A stretch of DNA of 64,000 nucleotides from Burkholderiaceae bacterium. GTDB lineage: Bacteria > Pseudomonadota > Gammaproteobacteria > Burkholderiales > Burkholderiaceae. A program made the translations under genes and the position numbers. The notes beneath the pieces are model-generated. The model was not told the DNA's origin. It saw nothing but the letters and a program-made list of their open reading frames with translations, and did not search any database. The DNA lies in the NCBI GenBank assembly GCA_947472645.1, contig CANJBQ010000011.1:1-64000 (forward strand), in the 5' to 3' direction. How positions within the stretch are numbered: position 1 is the first letter of the stretch; every line of letters begins with the position of its first letter. Positions 18,531 to 26,437 of this stretch are shown one piece after another.

Positions 18531-19775
18531 TTACATGGTGGGACTCTTAAACTCCCCACCTAAAACTTTAAGTCCGTATGGAATTAATTGCGCGTCTTGA
18601 TTAAAAACAAAGTGTCCTGCCGAAGCATGAGCATCTCTGAACATTCGTTCAAAAGAATGTTTTTCGTAGATCCCATTTGCACCAAGAAGCTCATGTAATA
18701 TATCGACCGCTTCATTCGCCATCTTCATACCCATAGCAGTATTGCGACGATACTTTAGCTTTGTCTCAACATCAAATGTTTGGCCATTTTTATAGGCGAT
18801 TTCTGCCTCAATAATATTACTCATGAGCCACGTATAAGCTGCATCTATTTTTCCACTAGCATTGGCAATTTTCAATTGCAATGTTGGAATATCTGACATT
18901 TTTGCGCCGGTATAACTTGTACTTTTGGACTTAATCCACTCCGTTGTCTCATTGAGCATCGTCTGCGCATTAGCAATCATCGATGCAGCAATCCCGTTTC
19001 CACCAACAGAACTATTAGGAACTTTAAACATGGGGTTCGTGTGGATTTTTAAGCCCGGGAAATGAAACCCAGGGCGGTGAATATGCATGGATAACACACG
19101 ATGATCTGGTACAAATATATCTTTACATTTTACGGTTCGGCTACCGGTACCACGCATCCCCATGGTTTGCCAATCATCAATGATTTCGTAATCTTCCTTA
19201 GGAACTAGGCACATACACCAATCAATTGGTTTATTGTTCTCATCTTTAATGGTGCAAGCAAGCATATTCCATGAGGAGATATCTACCCCAGAAGAAAATC
19301 CCCATTGACCAGTGAGTAGTAAACCACCATCTACTTTTTGTCCTTGACCCTGAACATACGCGATACCAGATGCGATTAAAGCATCTGGATCACTTTCTAA
19401 AATATCTGCTTGCGCTTGCATTGGCCATTGTGCCAACTGACGATGATGAGAAGACATGTTAGCAAATACCCAGGCTGTAGATGGGCATCCTAGTCCGATG
19501 ATGTAAGGGATCTCCATAAAGCCACGATAATCAACCTCCATTCCACCCCACATCTTAGGTTGCTGATATCGAAATAAACCAGACTCATGTAATGCATTGA
19601 CAACTGACTCTGGAAGATATGTTGTTTTTTCAGTAAGCTCAACTTGTGACTTTAAAAAGGGCACCAATGCATAAGCCCTTTCTTTTGCCTCCTCGTAAGA
19701 AACATCAACAAAAGATTTCGCAGTTTTATGATTCATCTTGGAAGAAAATACGTTGGAACTATCAGGAGCATTCAT
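18531..19775 (-). CDS. Flavin-dependent monooxygenase, acyl-CoA dehydrogenase-like oxygenase subunit
   Basis: I set the start at the ATG at 19775 (MNAPDSSNVF, 414 residues) rather than the upstream ATG at 19829, because an aagag ribosome-binding site precedes it and the extra 18 residues look like leader. The protein has the acyl-CoA dehydrogenase fold of two-component flavin hydroxylases (HsaA, p-hydroxyphenylacetate hydroxylase C2). It has the WGFSSGVDISSW segment near residue 150, where CoA-dehydrogenases have a different loop, and GMRGTGSRTVKCKDIFVP near 205. It lacks the catalytic glutamate motif of true dehydrogenases. It should hydroxylate a phenolic or other organic substrate with FADH2 or FMNH2 supplied by a separate reductase, which is not encoded nearby. 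Confidence 0.8.
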   Translation of the reverse strand: MNAPDSSNVFSSKMNHKTAKSFVDVSYEEAKERAYALVPFLKSQVELTEKTTYLPESVVNALHESGLFRYQQPKMWGGMEVDYRGFMEIPYIIGLGCPSTAWVFANMSSHHRQLAQWPMQAQADILESDPDALIASGIAYVQGQGQKVDGGLLLTGQWGFSSGVDISSWNMLACTIKDENNKPIDWCMCLVPKEDYEIIDDWQTMGMRGTGSRTVKCKDIFVPDHRVLSMHIHRPGFHFPGLKIHTNPMFKVPNSSVGGNGIAASMIANAQTMLNETTEWIKSKSTSYTGAKMSDIPTLQLKIANASGKIDAAYTWLMSNIIEAEIAYKNGQTFDVETKLKYRRNTAMGMKMANEAVDILHELLGANGIYEKHSFERMFRDAHASAGHFVFNQDAQLIPYGLKVLGGEFKSPTM

Positions 19776-20012
19776 GCAGATGACTCTTATAAATTGAATA
19801 TGTTCATATCCTAAATTTCCAACGATCAATTGTCAATACAATTAATTCGGTACTAACCCTAATTAATCGTAAATTTATTCTAAATAACTGATTTTAATAG
19901 GATATATTTAAATCAACTTCTATAATCGCTTCTTGGTATTTGCAATTGTTAAGATGATATAGTCCATATATTCGATCTTTATTCTTAACCATATTCTAAG
20001 AAAAGAACCCAT

Positions 20013-20450
20013 ATGCCTATCGTTGGATTTGCTCACGTTAATGTAAGTACCTCAGATTTAGAACGATCTAGAAAGTTTTATGCGCAAGTTTTGGGCTTAA
20101 AGGATGGGTACAGGCCACCATTCTCAAGAGCTGGAGCATGGATGTATTTAGGCGACCAACCTATTGTGCATATTTCTACAGCAAGATCACCCATCGCGGC
20201 GCCGAAAAAGACAGATCCATTTGACCACGTGGCACTTTGGACTAGTGACATCGAGTATTTTCGAAAAGTACTTAAGGATAATGATATTCAATTTGCAGAA
20301 TTCGCAGTTCCAGAAAATGATCAATTTCAATTATTTTTTAAAGACCCTGATGGTACAGAAATTGAATTGATTTTTCGCGGTGAAGAGGCAGCCCAAGCAG
20401 CAAAAGCTAAAGGAGCCAAAGTAGACGCAAGTGGCGGAAGAAACCTTTAA
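20013..20450 (+). CDS. VOC-family (glyoxalase/dioxygenase fold) protein
   Basis: A 145-residue vicinal-oxygen-chelate protein with two beta-alpha-beta-beta-beta modules: HVNVSTSDLERSRKFYAQVLGL at residues 8-29 and DHVALWTSDIEYFRKVLKD at about 71-89. Candidate metal ligands are His8, His72 and the Glu of the terminal FFKDPDGTEIEL. The VOC family covers glyoxalases, ring-cleavage dioxygenases and isomerases, so the reaction is open. The alanine/lysine-rich tail after residue 125 is not part of the fold. It is followed after 12 bases by a GntR regulator and then a Bug receptor, so a role in catabolism of an imported organic acid is inferred. Confidence 0.8.
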   Translation: MPIVGFAHVNVSTSDLERSRKFYAQVLGLKDGYRPPFSRAGAWMYLGDQPIVHISTARSPIAAPKKTDPFDHVALWTSDIEYFRKVLKDNDIQFAEFAVPENDQFQLFFKDPDGTEIELIFRGEEAAQAAKAKGAKVDASGGRNL

Positions 20451-20462
20451 GTCATACATAGA

Positions 20463-21215
20463 ATGAGAAATTTACCGATTCATCAGTTGATCTCGAATCA
20501 ATTACGCGCCGAAATTCAACAAGGAAAGTTTCCTATTGGATCAAGGTTACCAACCGAAGAAGAGCTCTGTATTACTTTCAAAACAAGTAGGCCCACCCTT
20601 CGACAAGCACTCAGTACACTCAGTAATGAAGGTTTGATTGTTCGACGACCAAGAACTGGCTCGACCATAATTGCGACGGAAATGCCTGTGGTCTTATCAC
20701 ATGCGGTCAATACTGTGAATGAATTACTCGACTACCCTGGGGTATTGACACGACAAATTTTAGAAACCTCACTCATAAAAGCAGATGCCTTGTTGGCGCA
20801 AAAAATTCAATGTGAACTTCATCAAGAATGGTTCCGCATAACTTCTTTACGATTTCAAAATCACGCAAGTCTCCCCCTTTGCCTTACAACATATTACATC
20901 TTGCCCAAGTTTGCTGATGTTGTAAAACATCCAAAGTATTTGACTAAACCGATCAGCGAGCTGATTGTAGATATGTATTCAGAAGTCATTGAAAAAGCAC
21001 GTGTAGAAGTCTATTCTCAACAGTTATCTTCTGAAGAATCAAAAACACTTAAAGCAAAGGACAGGACCTCTGCTTTGGTCGTGGCGAGAACATATACCGG
21101 AAAAGATAAACGTGTTTTTCAAATTACGATCAGTAGTCACCCTGAAGATCGGTATCGATATTCATTTGAACTAAAAAGAGAACCGCGTATCAATAGCCAT
21201 AATTTAAAAAAATAA
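20463..21215 (+). CDS. GntR-family (HutC/UTRA) transcriptional regulator
   Basis: A 250-residue regulator with an N-terminal GntR winged helix (about residues 8-72: LRAEIQQGKFPIGSRLPTEE, TSRPTLRQALSTLSNEGLI) and a C-terminal UTRA ligand domain of the HutC subfamily (about 90-240). It probably controls the adjacent VOC, monooxygenase and Bug-receptor genes in response to a small organic acid. Spacing to the next gene is 13 bases. The operator cannot be assigned: the intergenic 19830-20012 between the divergent monooxygenase and VOC genes is AT-rich with several imperfect repeats but no clear palindrome. Confidence 0.88.
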   Translation: MRNLPIHQLISNQLRAEIQQGKFPIGSRLPTEEELCITFKTSRPTLRQALSTLSNEGLIVRRPRTGSTIIATEMPVVLSHAVNTVNELLDYPGVLTRQILETSLIKADALLAQKIQCELHQEWFRITSLRFQNHASLPLCLTTYYILPKFADVVKHPKYLTKPISELIVDMYSEVIEKARVEVYSQQLSSEESKTLKAKDRTSALVVARTYTGKDKRVFQITISSHPEDRYRYSFELKREPRINSHNLKK

Positions 21216-21228
21216 ATCAGGAAATCCC

Positions 21229-22209
21229 ATGAGACAATTTTTCAAGTTAATACCGCTTTACCTCGTACTTCAAGTAAGTTGGATATTTCAGGTCAGTGCG
21301 GAAGACCTATTTCCTAATAAGCCAATTAATATTGTTAACCCAAATCCTCCCGGTGGATTTGTCGATAACGTTGGCAGAAGTCTAGCCATTGCTATGCAAA
21401 AGTATTTAAAACAACCCGTGCTAATTATTAATAAACCAGGAGCAAATGGCGCCATTGGACATACCTTTGTCGCAAATGCAGCGCCTGATGGGTATACCTT
21501 ATTAATCACATCGCCATCTTTAGCCACTCAACCTGCTATTGATACTCTCTTTAATCGTCCACCAAACTATAGCCTGAGCAAAATTACCCCCATTGCGCAA
21601 ATCACCTCTGATCCCGCAATCATATTAGTTAATCCCGATATGGGGGTGAAAACTATTCAAGAATTTGTCAAAAAAGCGAACCTTTCAAAAGAAAGTATTT
21701 CTATATCCTCATCTGGGACTTACGGTGCAACTCATCTACCAATGGCGATGCTAGAGAATGTCTCAGGAATCAAGCTCAAACACGTCCCGACAAGTGGCGG
21801 CGCACCCGCTATTACCTTGGCAATAGGTGGGCATGTCAATGCCTTAGCCTCAGCACCAAGCGTTGCAAATCCACAGGTTCAAGCTCATCGTCTCATCCCC
21901 ATTGCTCAAACAGGATCGAAAAGATACCCACCATTTTTAGATATCCCGACCTTAAAAGAAAGTAATTTAAATGTCGAATATGCTTTGTGGACTTCTTTAT
22001 TTGCTCCGGCCGGACTTCCCCCACAAATTCAACAACAAATTACCCAAGCCGTTCGTGAAGCAGTTCAAGATGAACAATTCAAGCAATCTATGCAAAAAGG
22101 TAACTCCATTATTTCGTATATGGATGGTGAAGATTTCAATATATTTTGGAAAAATGATGTCAAAAAACTTCAAGATACAGTGAAATTTATCGGCAAAATT
22201 GATGAATGA
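21229..22209 (+). CDS. Bug-type tripartite tricarboxylate transporter substrate-binding protein
   Basis: A 326-residue periplasmic binding protein. A signal peptide ends near residue 24 (VSAEDLFPNKPI). The Bug family signature follows: PINIVNPNPPGGFVDNVGRSLA, the NKPGANGAIGHTFVANAAPDGYTLL block near residues 65-90, and a second lobe with SSGTYGATHLPMAML. It binds an organic carboxylate. No TctA/TctB membrane partners lie nearby, as usual for the expanded orphan Bug receptors of Burkholderiales, some of which sense rather than transport. The ribosome-binding site is caggaaat. It is the third gene of the VOC-GntR-Bug unit. Confidence 0.92.
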   Translation: MRQFFKLIPLYLVLQVSWIFQVSAEDLFPNKPINIVNPNPPGGFVDNVGRSLAIAMQKYLKQPVLIINKPGANGAIGHTFVANAAPDGYTLLITSPSLATQPAIDTLFNRPPNYSLSKITPIAQITSDPAIILVNPDMGVKTIQEFVKKANLSKESISISSSGTYGATHLPMAMLENVSGIKLKHVPTSGGAPAITLAIGGHVNALASAPSVANPQVQAHRLIPIAQTGSKRYPPFLDIPTLKESNLNVEYALWTSLFAPAGLPPQIQQQITQAVREAVQDEQFKQSMQKGNSIISYMDGEDFNIFWKNDVKKLQDTVKFIGKIDE

Positions 22210-22476
22210 GCGAATGATTAAATTCGTTCTCAATAAACTGCTTCATATATCAATTACTAATAATAAATCACTCTCATAGTTCAAACAGATGATTCATTTA
22301 TTCTAAAATGAGGATAATTTATAGTTAGGCTCCTCAAACAAAATGATTTAGCCCATCCTTGCAAATGCTTGGTGAATTTCGGAAGTTACCTACTCATCAA
22401 TCAGCAAGCCCCTCTTTTAATTCTTTGAATGAAACACTAGACTTTCTTTAGCTAAATAAGCAACATAAGAGGGTAT

Positions 22477-23277
22477 ATGACGGACAAAAAGGGGCTTTAC
22501 GATAACTTAAAACGCTGGTTTGATTTACATATGTATGTTGAGCAACCGAAAAATAAAAATGCATTATTTGAGTCACAACATACCAATTTAGAGCCAATTT
22601 TCGATAGTTTGACCAATCAATTTATAGGCGTCATTTATACAGACTTAGGAAACTGCTTACAAAAAGATTACTTAAACCACTTTTCTGATGCTCTAGATAC
22701 GATGGCTTATTGGTACTGTCATGGCAGAGCCATTTTGACACTTTTGCCATTGCCAATAGAATTTATAAAGGATGATCTTTTTTTACAATCCCTGGAAAGA
22801 AAACTCATTGAATCTAAGCTACCGGTAGGGTACATCAAGATTCCAGTACTGTACTTTAAAGCCTTAGATTTTCATCTCTATGAAAAGAAGTTGCACCATC
22901 TACTTCGTCTTGGAATCATTCTTGAACTGAAAGGTTTTTCAGGTGGATTAGTTGAAATTGAATGGTTAAATTCAGGCATATTTACCGGAATACATTTTTC
23001 AACATCATTGATCCGTGCCGCATCAATGACATCGTATTCAAAAGAATTAATCAATGATCTATTGATCACTTGTAAGAGTAAAAAATACCATCTTTATAGC
23101 GAGGGTATTTCATTAGTTCATGATTTCACTTTTACAAAAATTAGTTGTATTCATTATTGTTATGGTCCCCTTATGATGCCCGCGGTTTCGAAACATCAAA
23201 TTCTAAAAATTACCCAAAGCCAATTTACTGATGCGCTTACCCATACCCCTAAAAAGAATACCAATGATAGGGATTAA
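22477..23277 (+). CDS. Degenerate EAL-domain protein (probably inactive in c-di-GMP hydrolysis)
   Basis: The 266-residue protein aligns by pattern with a whole EAL domain. LEPIFDSLTNQFIGV (38-52) matches the opening QPI-x-D segment; PLPIEFIKDDLFLQSLERKL (91-110) the N-x-S segment; LRLGIILELKGFSGGLVEIEWL (143-164) the LDDFGxGxSS segment; LYSEGIS (206-212) the AEGVE segment; and YGPLMMPAV (229-237) the terminal QGY..P. The metal and catalytic residues are replaced: EAL by IYT, DDFG by KGFS, the KID lysine by IHF, and the last Glu of AEGVE by Ser. It is probably a protein-interaction module, like the EAL protein BvgR. It ends 2 bases before the response regulator gene. The 267 bases upstream show no gene. 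Confidence 0.7.
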   Translation: MTDKKGLYDNLKRWFDLHMYVEQPKNKNALFESQHTNLEPIFDSLTNQFIGVIYTDLGNCLQKDYLNHFSDALDTMAYWYCHGRAILTLLPLPIEFIKDDLFLQSLERKLIESKLPVGYIKIPVLYFKALDFHLYEKKLHHLLRLGIILELKGFSGGLVEIEWLNSGIFTGIHFSTSLIRAASMTSYSKELINDLLITCKSKKYHLYSEGISLVHDFTFTKISCIHYCYGPLMMPAVSKHQILKITQSQFTDALTHTPKKNTNDRD

Positions 23278-23279
23278 GT

Positions 23280-23900
23280 ATGTTGACAAAAGTACTTCTG
23301 GTGGATGATCATCCAGCGATGTTGCTTGCACTGAGAACACTTTTTAAAAATCAAATGCCATTTGATATATTAGGTTTTGCACATGATGGAGAATCATGTT
23401 TGACACTGACAAGAAACTTAATTCCACAGATGATTGTTCTAGATTTAGACTTGCCACGAACAGATGGATTTGAATTAATTCGAAAAATAAAAGCTGTCTC
23501 AGGCGATATTAAAATATTAATTTTATCTAGCTTAGAAGAAAAGGTCTATGGTAATCGAGTAAGGTCCCTAGGAGCACATGGCTTTGTTAACAAATCAGCT
23601 TCTGGGAAAATTATTATTACTGCTGCAATAGCTGTATCTCAGGGTTATTCATTCTTTACGGTCAACCCGACTGGTGCACTACCATCTTCTGATGAAGAAA
23701 TCATCCAACGTATTTCCGATAGGGAGTTTCAAGTACTCAAATTCCTTGGCAAGGGTTTTAGTAATTTTGAAATTTCTGAACATTTACACATTAGCAATAA
23801 AACAGTAGCGACCTATAAAAGTCGTTTATATGAAAAATTAGCTGTAGATAATATCGCAGACCTCATTAGCTTTTGTAAGCAAAATAAAATTTGTGACTAA
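23280..23900 (+). CDS. LuxR/NarL-type response regulator
   Basis: A 206-residue two-domain regulator. The receiver (about 4-120) has VDDHPAM with the acidic pair, the phosphoacceptor in LDLDLPRTDGF (near residue 54-56), LSS with the switch serine near 82 and the conserved lysine in NKSASGKI near 104. The C-terminal LuxR helix-turn-helix (about 143-205) reads ISDREFQVLKFLGKGFSNFEI followed by HISNKTVATYKSRLYEKL. The arrangement matches BvgA/EvgA-type regulators. It lies between the degenerate EAL gene and the hybrid kinase gene with spacings of 2 and 16 bases, so it is the cognate regulator of that kinase. Targets are not visible here. Confidence 0.9.
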   Translation: MLTKVLLVDDHPAMLLALRTLFKNQMPFDILGFAHDGESCLTLTRNLIPQMIVLDLDLPRTDGFELIRKIKAVSGDIKILILSSLEEKVYGNRVRSLGAHGFVNKSASGKIIITAAIAVSQGYSFFTVNPTGALPSSDEEIIQRISDREFQVLKFLGKGFSNFEISEHLHISNKTVATYKSRLYEKLAVDNIADLISFCKQNKICD

Positions 23901-23916
23901 CTGAGAAAGTGTTCGA

Positions 23917-24657
23917 TTGAAAAAAATCTTTTACTACATACTGATTGTCTTCTCTCTTATTTGTTGGGCGATGTATTTCCATCTTATTCCTAACGAAGGG
24001 TTTTATGTCTTTCAACATCCTCAACTGGCTTCCTGGTTATTTGGAATGTTTTTAATGTTGTTATCTTTATTATTGATTCTGCTCTATCAATTGCTAAAGA
24101 CGCACTATTCATTTGTAAATACGCAAAAGAATATTGGATCGATGATGGAATTACACGAACACACAAAAGAAGCTAGCTCTGCAAAATCTAATTATTTAGC
24201 AACTATTAGTCATGAAATTCGTAATCCACTACAAGCCATCTTAGGCACACACGAACTTTTACTCAAGGATTCAACAATTGCTAAAGAAAGCAAAAAATTG
24301 ATTCAAAGTGCTTACAGCACTTCTAAATCTCTTTTAGAAATGCTGAATCAAGTTTTAGATTTAACCAAAATTGAGGCAGGTAAATCTACCGCCATCTATG
24401 AGCCCTGCTCTCTCAGAGAGTTAATTGAACATCTTTCTCAAAGCTTTAAAGGGCTAACTGATTTAAAAAATTTACATTTTTATTTACATATCGATTCCGT
24501 CCTCGCGCCAAGTTTGATGATTGACCAAACACGACTCAAACAAATACTCATTAATTTAATGAGTAACGCGATTAAATTTACTAAAGAAGGTTCGATTTAT
24601 CTATCAGTAAATGTTTTAAGTGACACCCATGCAGAACAGCTTTTCAAATCCAAATGA
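23917..24657 (+). CDS. Hybrid histidine kinase, N-terminal half (frameshift-truncated)
   Basis: This 246-residue frame starts at TTG. It contains two membrane helices (about 5-24 and 37-62) flanking a very short periplasmic loop, then HisKA with the H-box ISHEIRNPLQAIL (phosphoacceptor His near residue 100), and the start of the ATPase domain with the N-box QILINLMSNAIKFTKEG (about 210-226). It stops abruptly at 24655-24657, before the G-boxes. The next frame, overlapping by ATGA, resumes with the missing G1 box. One extra T in the run at 24641-24644 would join them and give the family-like FQIQMIDTGCGIP. The gene is therefore one kinase split by a single-base deletion or by sequence error. 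Kept as a CDS because the half could still be translated. Confidence 0.8.
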   Translation: MKKIFYYILIVFSLICWAMYFHLIPNEGFYVFQHPQLASWLFGMFLMLLSLLLILLYQLLKTHYSFVNTQKNIGSMMELHEHTKEASSAKSNYLATISHEIRNPLQAILGTHELLLKDSTIAKESKKLIQSAYSTSKSLLEMLNQVLDLTKIEAGKSTAIYEPCSLRELIEHLSQSFKGLTDLKNLHFYLHIDSVLAPSLMIDQTRLKQILINLMSNAIKFTKEGSIYLSVNVLSDTHAEQLFKSK

Positions 24658-25652
24658 TAGATACGGGCTGCGGAATCCCTAAGGTTGATTTAGAACGTAT
24701 CATTCAACCATATGAAAGAAGTGTATGCGTTCATTCACAAGCAATTCCTGGTGCAGGACTTGGCTTATCTATTACAAATGGATTGCTTTATTCCATGGGA
24801 AGTTGTCTTCAAATTGAAAGCACCCATCAAATTGGCACATGCGCTTCATTCAGAATTTGTTTTCAACGAACTTCCGCATTACCCATATCAAAACTAGAGG
24901 CCATCAAGTCGATCGATCTCGCGATTTATCACCCCATGTTCTCTGGTAAAGTTGCACTCATTATTGATGATTACCCAGCCTGCAGAGATATCGTCAGCCA
25001 ACAGCTCAAACACTTTGGATTTCTTTGTCTCCAAGCGGATAATGCCGAAGATGCCATTCGTATCGTTCGCCAAAAATCGATTGACTTAGTTCTTACCGAT
25101 GAATTTATGCCAGATATGACAGGTCGACAACTAGCTTCTCACCTTTTAGATTTGCAACCTGATATGAAGATCATCATTTTGACTGGAGACATACTATTTG
25201 CGAATAAACTCTCCAGCTCAGATCATCAATTAATGAGTGATTATTTAATTAAACCCGTTCAACTGCAAGAACTTTTAGGTAGTCTTAAAAAAGTATTATC
25301 AGAAGATCTTTCGCGATGGGAGTTTCATCGTTTACTAGACCTTGCCCATCAAGATGAATCTGCAGCGTATGCAATTTTAGAATCTGTTTTAAAAACACAA
25401 GAAGAATTACTTGAGGTCCTTCAAACACATTCATTTCAAACGATTGACCCCCAATTGCAACACATTAGCCATAAAATACTTGGGGGCGCAAGACTCATTA
25501 ACGCCACTCAACTCATTCAGTATTGTTTAATGATTGCTAATACAGATCACCATCATGATAACTATCTGATCGATCTTCTATGTAAAGAGCTTAGTATATT
25601 AAATGATGAGATTTGGCTTTTTTTAACTACCGCACAAATAGACAGCACATAA
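24654..25652 (+). CDS. Hybrid histidine kinase, C-terminal half (ATPase G-boxes, receiver, HPt)
   Basis: This 332-residue frame begins inside the kinase ATPase domain: G1 box DTGCGIP at residues 3-9, F box IIQPYER, G2 box GAGLGLSI near 36-43. A receiver follows (about 100-220: IIDDYPACRD, phosphoacceptor in LVLTDEFMPDMTG near 146, and the conserved lysine in DYLIKPVQ near 200). A C-terminal HPt-like domain has HISHKILGGARLI near 273, whose first or second histidine would be the phosphotransfer residue. This is the BvgS/EvgS order minus the periplasmic Venus-flytrap sensors. It continues the preceding frame and is the same gene apart from one missing base. Translational coupling through the ATGA overlap could still yield both halves. 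Confidence 0.8.
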   Translation: MIDTGCGIPKVDLERIIQPYERSVCVHSQAIPGAGLGLSITNGLLYSMGSCLQIESTHQIGTCASFRICFQRTSALPISKLEAIKSIDLAIYHPMFSGKVALIIDDYPACRDIVSQQLKHFGFLCLQADNAEDAIRIVRQKSIDLVLTDEFMPDMTGRQLASHLLDLQPDMKIIILTGDILFANKLSSSDHQLMSDYLIKPVQLQELLGSLKKVLSEDLSRWEFHRLLDLAHQDESAAYAILESVLKTQEELLEVLQTHSFQTIDPQLQHISHKILGGARLINATQLIQYCLMIANTDHHHDNYLIDLLCKELSILNDEIWLFLTTAQIDST

Positions 25653-25690
25653 ACGTGTTTTAATATATCAAATAATTAAAGGGAGTCATC

Positions 25691-26437
25691 GTGTCTAAAA
25701 AAATCATGCTCATTACTGGAGCTAGTAGGGGTATTGGAGCTGAAATTGCTCTGAATGCTGCAAAACAAAACTATTTTGTCGTCGTTAACTATGCTCGTAA
25801 CCAAATTGAAGCTAATAAAGTGGTTGAACAAATTGAGGCGACTGGCGGAAATGCCGTTGCCATCCAAGCAGATTGCTCCAAAGAGTCAGACATTGTTAGT
25901 CTTTTTAAACAAATTGATGCCATGGGCACCTTAGATGCTTTCGTCGCCAATGCTGGGATTATCGGCGGGCAAAATCCAATTACAAAAACTACTGAGCATC
26001 AGTTAAAAGAACTTTTTGATATCAATGTCATTGGACTTATTCTTTGCACTCGTGAAGCTGTAAAAAGAATGTCAACTGAACTTGGTGGCAAAGGCGGAAA
26101 AATTGTATTGATGTCCTCCGTGGCGGCTAGAACGGGTGGCATTGCTCAAGAAATCCATTACGCTGCCTCTAAAGCGGCTGTCGATGGTTTTTGTTTAGGT
26201 CTTGCTAAGGAGGTGGGGCTACAAGGCATCCGCGTGAACGCAGTTCGTCCTGGCCTCATTGGTACTTCAATACATGACATCCATGGTGGAATCGACGTTA
26301 TCACAAAATGGGCTGCAGGAGTGCCCGTTGGTCGAATTGGTATGCCGAAAGAAGTTGCTCAAACCGTAGTTTGGCTTTGCTCAGATGATGCAAGCTATAT
26401 CCACGGTACGATGATTGACGTCTCAGGCGGGCGCTAA
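25691..26437 (+). CDS. SDR-family oxidoreductase (FabG-like)
   Basis: A 248-residue classical SDR with a GTG start behind an aaaggga ribosome-binding site. Cofactor motif TGASRGIG at residues 8-15, NAG near 88, catalytic Ser in LMSSVA near 140 and YAASK near 156-160. Residue choice after beta2 (NYARN) suggests NADP preference, as in 3-oxoacyl-ACP reductases. It lies 38 bases after the kinase gene but is probably unrelated to it. Its stop overlaps the stop of the opposing hydroxy-acid dehydrogenase in CTAA. Substrate unknown; a role with that neighbour in hydroxy/keto acid interconversion is only a guess. Confidence 0.82.
   Translation: MSKKIMLITGASRGIGAEIALNAAKQNYFVVVNYARNQIEANKVVEQIEATGGNAVAIQADCSKESDIVSLFKQIDAMGTLDAFVANAGIIGGQNPITKTTEHQLKELFDINVIGLILCTREAVKRMSTELGGKGGKIVLMSSVAARTGGIAQEIHYAASKAAVDGFCLGLAKEVGLQGIRVNAVRPGLIGTSIHDIHGGIDVITKWAAGVPVGRIGMPKEVAQTVVWLCSDDASYIHGTMIDVSGGR

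Noticed and set aside
24654-25652. Second half of the kinase as an independent response regulator gene
   Set aside because: It starts with kinase G-boxes that only make sense joined to the preceding frame.
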